Below the pieces are notes generated by a model that saw only the letters and a program-made list of their open reading frames with translations, did no database searches and was not told the origin of the DNA. The translations under genes and the position numbers were made by a program. From an uncultured Bacteroidales bacterium (GTDB lineage: Bacteria; Bacteroidota; Bacteroidia; Bacteroidales; Muribaculaceae), in contig CASBHZ010000064.1 in NCBI GenBank assembly GCA_949123685.1, positions 1 through 16,492 of the forward strand: 16,492 nucleotides of DNA, in the 5' to 3' direction. Below are positions 15,981-16,492 of the stretch, in pieces (within the stretch, counting starts at the first letter, position 1; each line of letters starts with the position of its first letter).

Positions 15981-15995
15981 TGAACCTAAGGTTCA
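15981..15995. promoter_or_regulatory. Inverted repeat TGAACCT-A-AGGTTCA just upstream of iorA
   Basis: A perfect 7-bp inverted repeat around a single central base lies 8 bp upstream of the iorA start and about 35 bp downstream of its predicted promoter element. It could be a regulator-binding site in the 5' leader. With a 1-nt loop it is a poor hairpin, so a protein operator is more plausible than an RNA structure. Confidence 0.45.
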
Positions 15996-16030
15996 ATAAG
16001 ATTTATGGTTAGAAGATCAATTAGACTCCG

Positions 16031-16038
16031 CAAATATA
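16031..16038 (-). promoter_or_regulatory. Promoter -7 element of the ior operon
   Basis: The minus strand reads TATATTTG, a perfect TAnnTTTG match, 58 bp upstream of the iorA start. No good TTTG -33 element is seen at 19-21 bp further upstream, so the promoter may need an activator or may be a chance match. Predicted transcription start is near 16027, upstream of the inverted repeat at 15981-15995. Confidence 0.45.
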
Positions 16039-16135
16039 CTAATTTAATTCATAAGATATATAATCCTGAAATCTGTTTAAAAACATCTAAAAAATACTTA
16101 ATCCTTTATGGCTGACATAAACATAATTCACTAAA

Positions 16136-16167
16136 TTTGCAGGAGTGATAATATTAAAGTAATTTTG
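16136..16167 (+). promoter_or_regulatory. Complete Bacteroides-type promoter of the DsbD-like gene
   Basis: TTTG at 16136-16139, a 20-bp spacer, then TAATTTTG at 16160-16167 match both promoter elements perfectly. Transcription would start near 16171-16174, about 30 nt before the ATG at 16202. The -33 element is itself part of another TAnnTTTG match, TAAATTTG at 16132-16139, which could be an alternative start. Confidence 0.7.
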
Positions 16168-16201
16168 TGTAAGTTTAGTAATTAAATAATACCTTTCATC
16201 A

Positions 16202-16441
16202 ATGAAGAAAACATTGTGTATGATTCTGCTCCTTGTCGGGTTCTGCTGTTCCGCCGCCTTGGGGCAGGTAAGTTGGAGTTTTAACCTTATCGGTGACAAA
16301 ACTGCCAACCCGTCAATTGAAGTTACGGCGTCAATTGCCCCAGGATACCACCTCTATGCCATAGACAACCCTGATGGTGGAATGCCGTTGCAGTTCTTTT
16401 TCAATTTCAAAGGATGCAAGGCTTCAGGCAATGTTACTGCT
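16202..16441 (+). CDS. dsbD: DsbD-like thiol:disulfide interchange protein, N-terminal fragment (3' end missing)
   Basis: Eighty genuine codons of a secreted protein are present before the adapter begins. A signal peptide spans about residues 1-21 (MKKTLCMILLLVGFCCSAALG). It is followed by a domain opening VSWSFNL, then IAPGYHLYAI and the motif NPDGGMPLQF. This pattern, W-x-F, a G-x-H-x-Y turn and then PDGG, is that of the N-terminal disulfide-corrector domain of Bacteroidetes DsbD-type proteins, which usually continue into an eight-helix membrane domain and a thioredoxin domain that carry reducing power across the inner membrane. Those parts are not in the window. The frame remains open through the adapter, so any tail beyond 16441 is artefact. 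It diverges from iorA with its own promoter. Assignment rests on about 60 residues; a stand-alone domain protein is possible. Confidence 0.7.
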
Positions 16442-16492
16442 AGATCGGAGAGCACACGTCTGAACTCCAGTCACGCGATAGTATCTCGTATG
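16442..16492. other. Illumina adapter contamination, right contig end
   Basis: This begins AGATCGGAGAGCACACG, the TruSeq-type adapter with one A missing from the expected AGATCGGAAGAG. It continues to CCAGTCAC, the index GCGATAGT and ATCTCGTATG. It is the reverse complement of the adapter and index at 1-47 apart from that one base, and extends five bases further. The last genomic base is therefore about 16441. Confidence 0.98.

Noticed and set aside
15973..15996. Upstream ATG for iorA giving an eight-residue extension.
   Set aside because: The family starts with the MKTKRLLLGDEA-type segment, and the extension falls in the inverted repeat 15981-15995.
16087..16308. Minus-strand frame of 73 codons.
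   Set aside because: It overlaps the promoter and signal peptide region of the divergent DsbD-like gene and has no recognisable features.
1..16492. Near-perfect terminal inverted repeats of about 47 bp at the two ends, suggesting a transposon or linear replicon.
   Set aside because: Both ends are the known sequencing adapter plus the same 8-base index, so the symmetry is an assembly artefact.

Overview
The window is a 16.5 kb piece of a Bacteroidales chromosome that is bounded at both ends by Illumina sequencing adapter, so it is almost certainly a whole assembled contig and not a slice of a larger molecule. The Bacteroidales assignment rests on the gene content: a Nudix-type arabinose regulator next to araD/araA/araB, an SSS sugar symporter, a short indolepyruvate oxidoreductase alpha chain and a DsbD-type N-terminal domain that opens TWxF-like with a PDGG motif. 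Promoters of the Bacteroides type (TTTG, then TAnnTTTG) and the scarcity of Shine-Dalgarno sites agree. I cannot place it below order level with confidence.

Region 1 (1-7293, minus strand) is an L-arabinose utilisation locus. Reading in the direction of transcription it has a predicted lipoprotein aldose 1-epimerase, a sodium:solute symporter, a 226-bp regulatory gap, the Nudix-fold regulator AraR, L-ribulose-5-phosphate 4-epimerase (araD), L-arabinose isomerase (araA) and an FGGY kinase, presumably ribulokinase (araB), cut off by the left contig end. Together they mutarotate, import and convert L-arabinose to D-xylulose 5-phosphate. The gap before araR holds two nested perfect inverted repeats that share a TAAACT/AGTTTA core. 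The same convergent core recurs upstream of the epimerase.

Region 2 (7294-9999) has a divergent intergenic region with a tandem 12-bp repeat overlapping a good promoter. It is followed by a secreted GH35 beta-galactosidase with a C-terminal discoidin-like module and a strong terminator. Region 3 (10023-10964, minus) is a cation diffusion facilitator transporter convergent with the beta-galactosidase.

Region 4 (11031-15972, minus) is a compact four-gene operon: iorA, iorB, a class I/II aminotransferase and a Cat1/4-hydroxybutyrate-type CoA-transferase, closed by a 58-bp perfect palindrome acting as terminator. I infer an amino acid fermentation route: transamination to a 2-oxo acid, ferredoxin-linked oxidative decarboxylation to an acyl- or arylacetyl-CoA, then CoA transfer to acetate. 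Divergent from it, at 16202, a gene with the N-terminal domain of DsbD-like thiol:disulfide interchange proteins begins and is cut by the right adapter.

No tRNA, rRNA, CRISPR array, insertion sequence or phage gene was seen. No gene-free stretch exceeds 300 bases; the longest are 7294-7554, 15973-16201 and 4189-4414, and each is described below.
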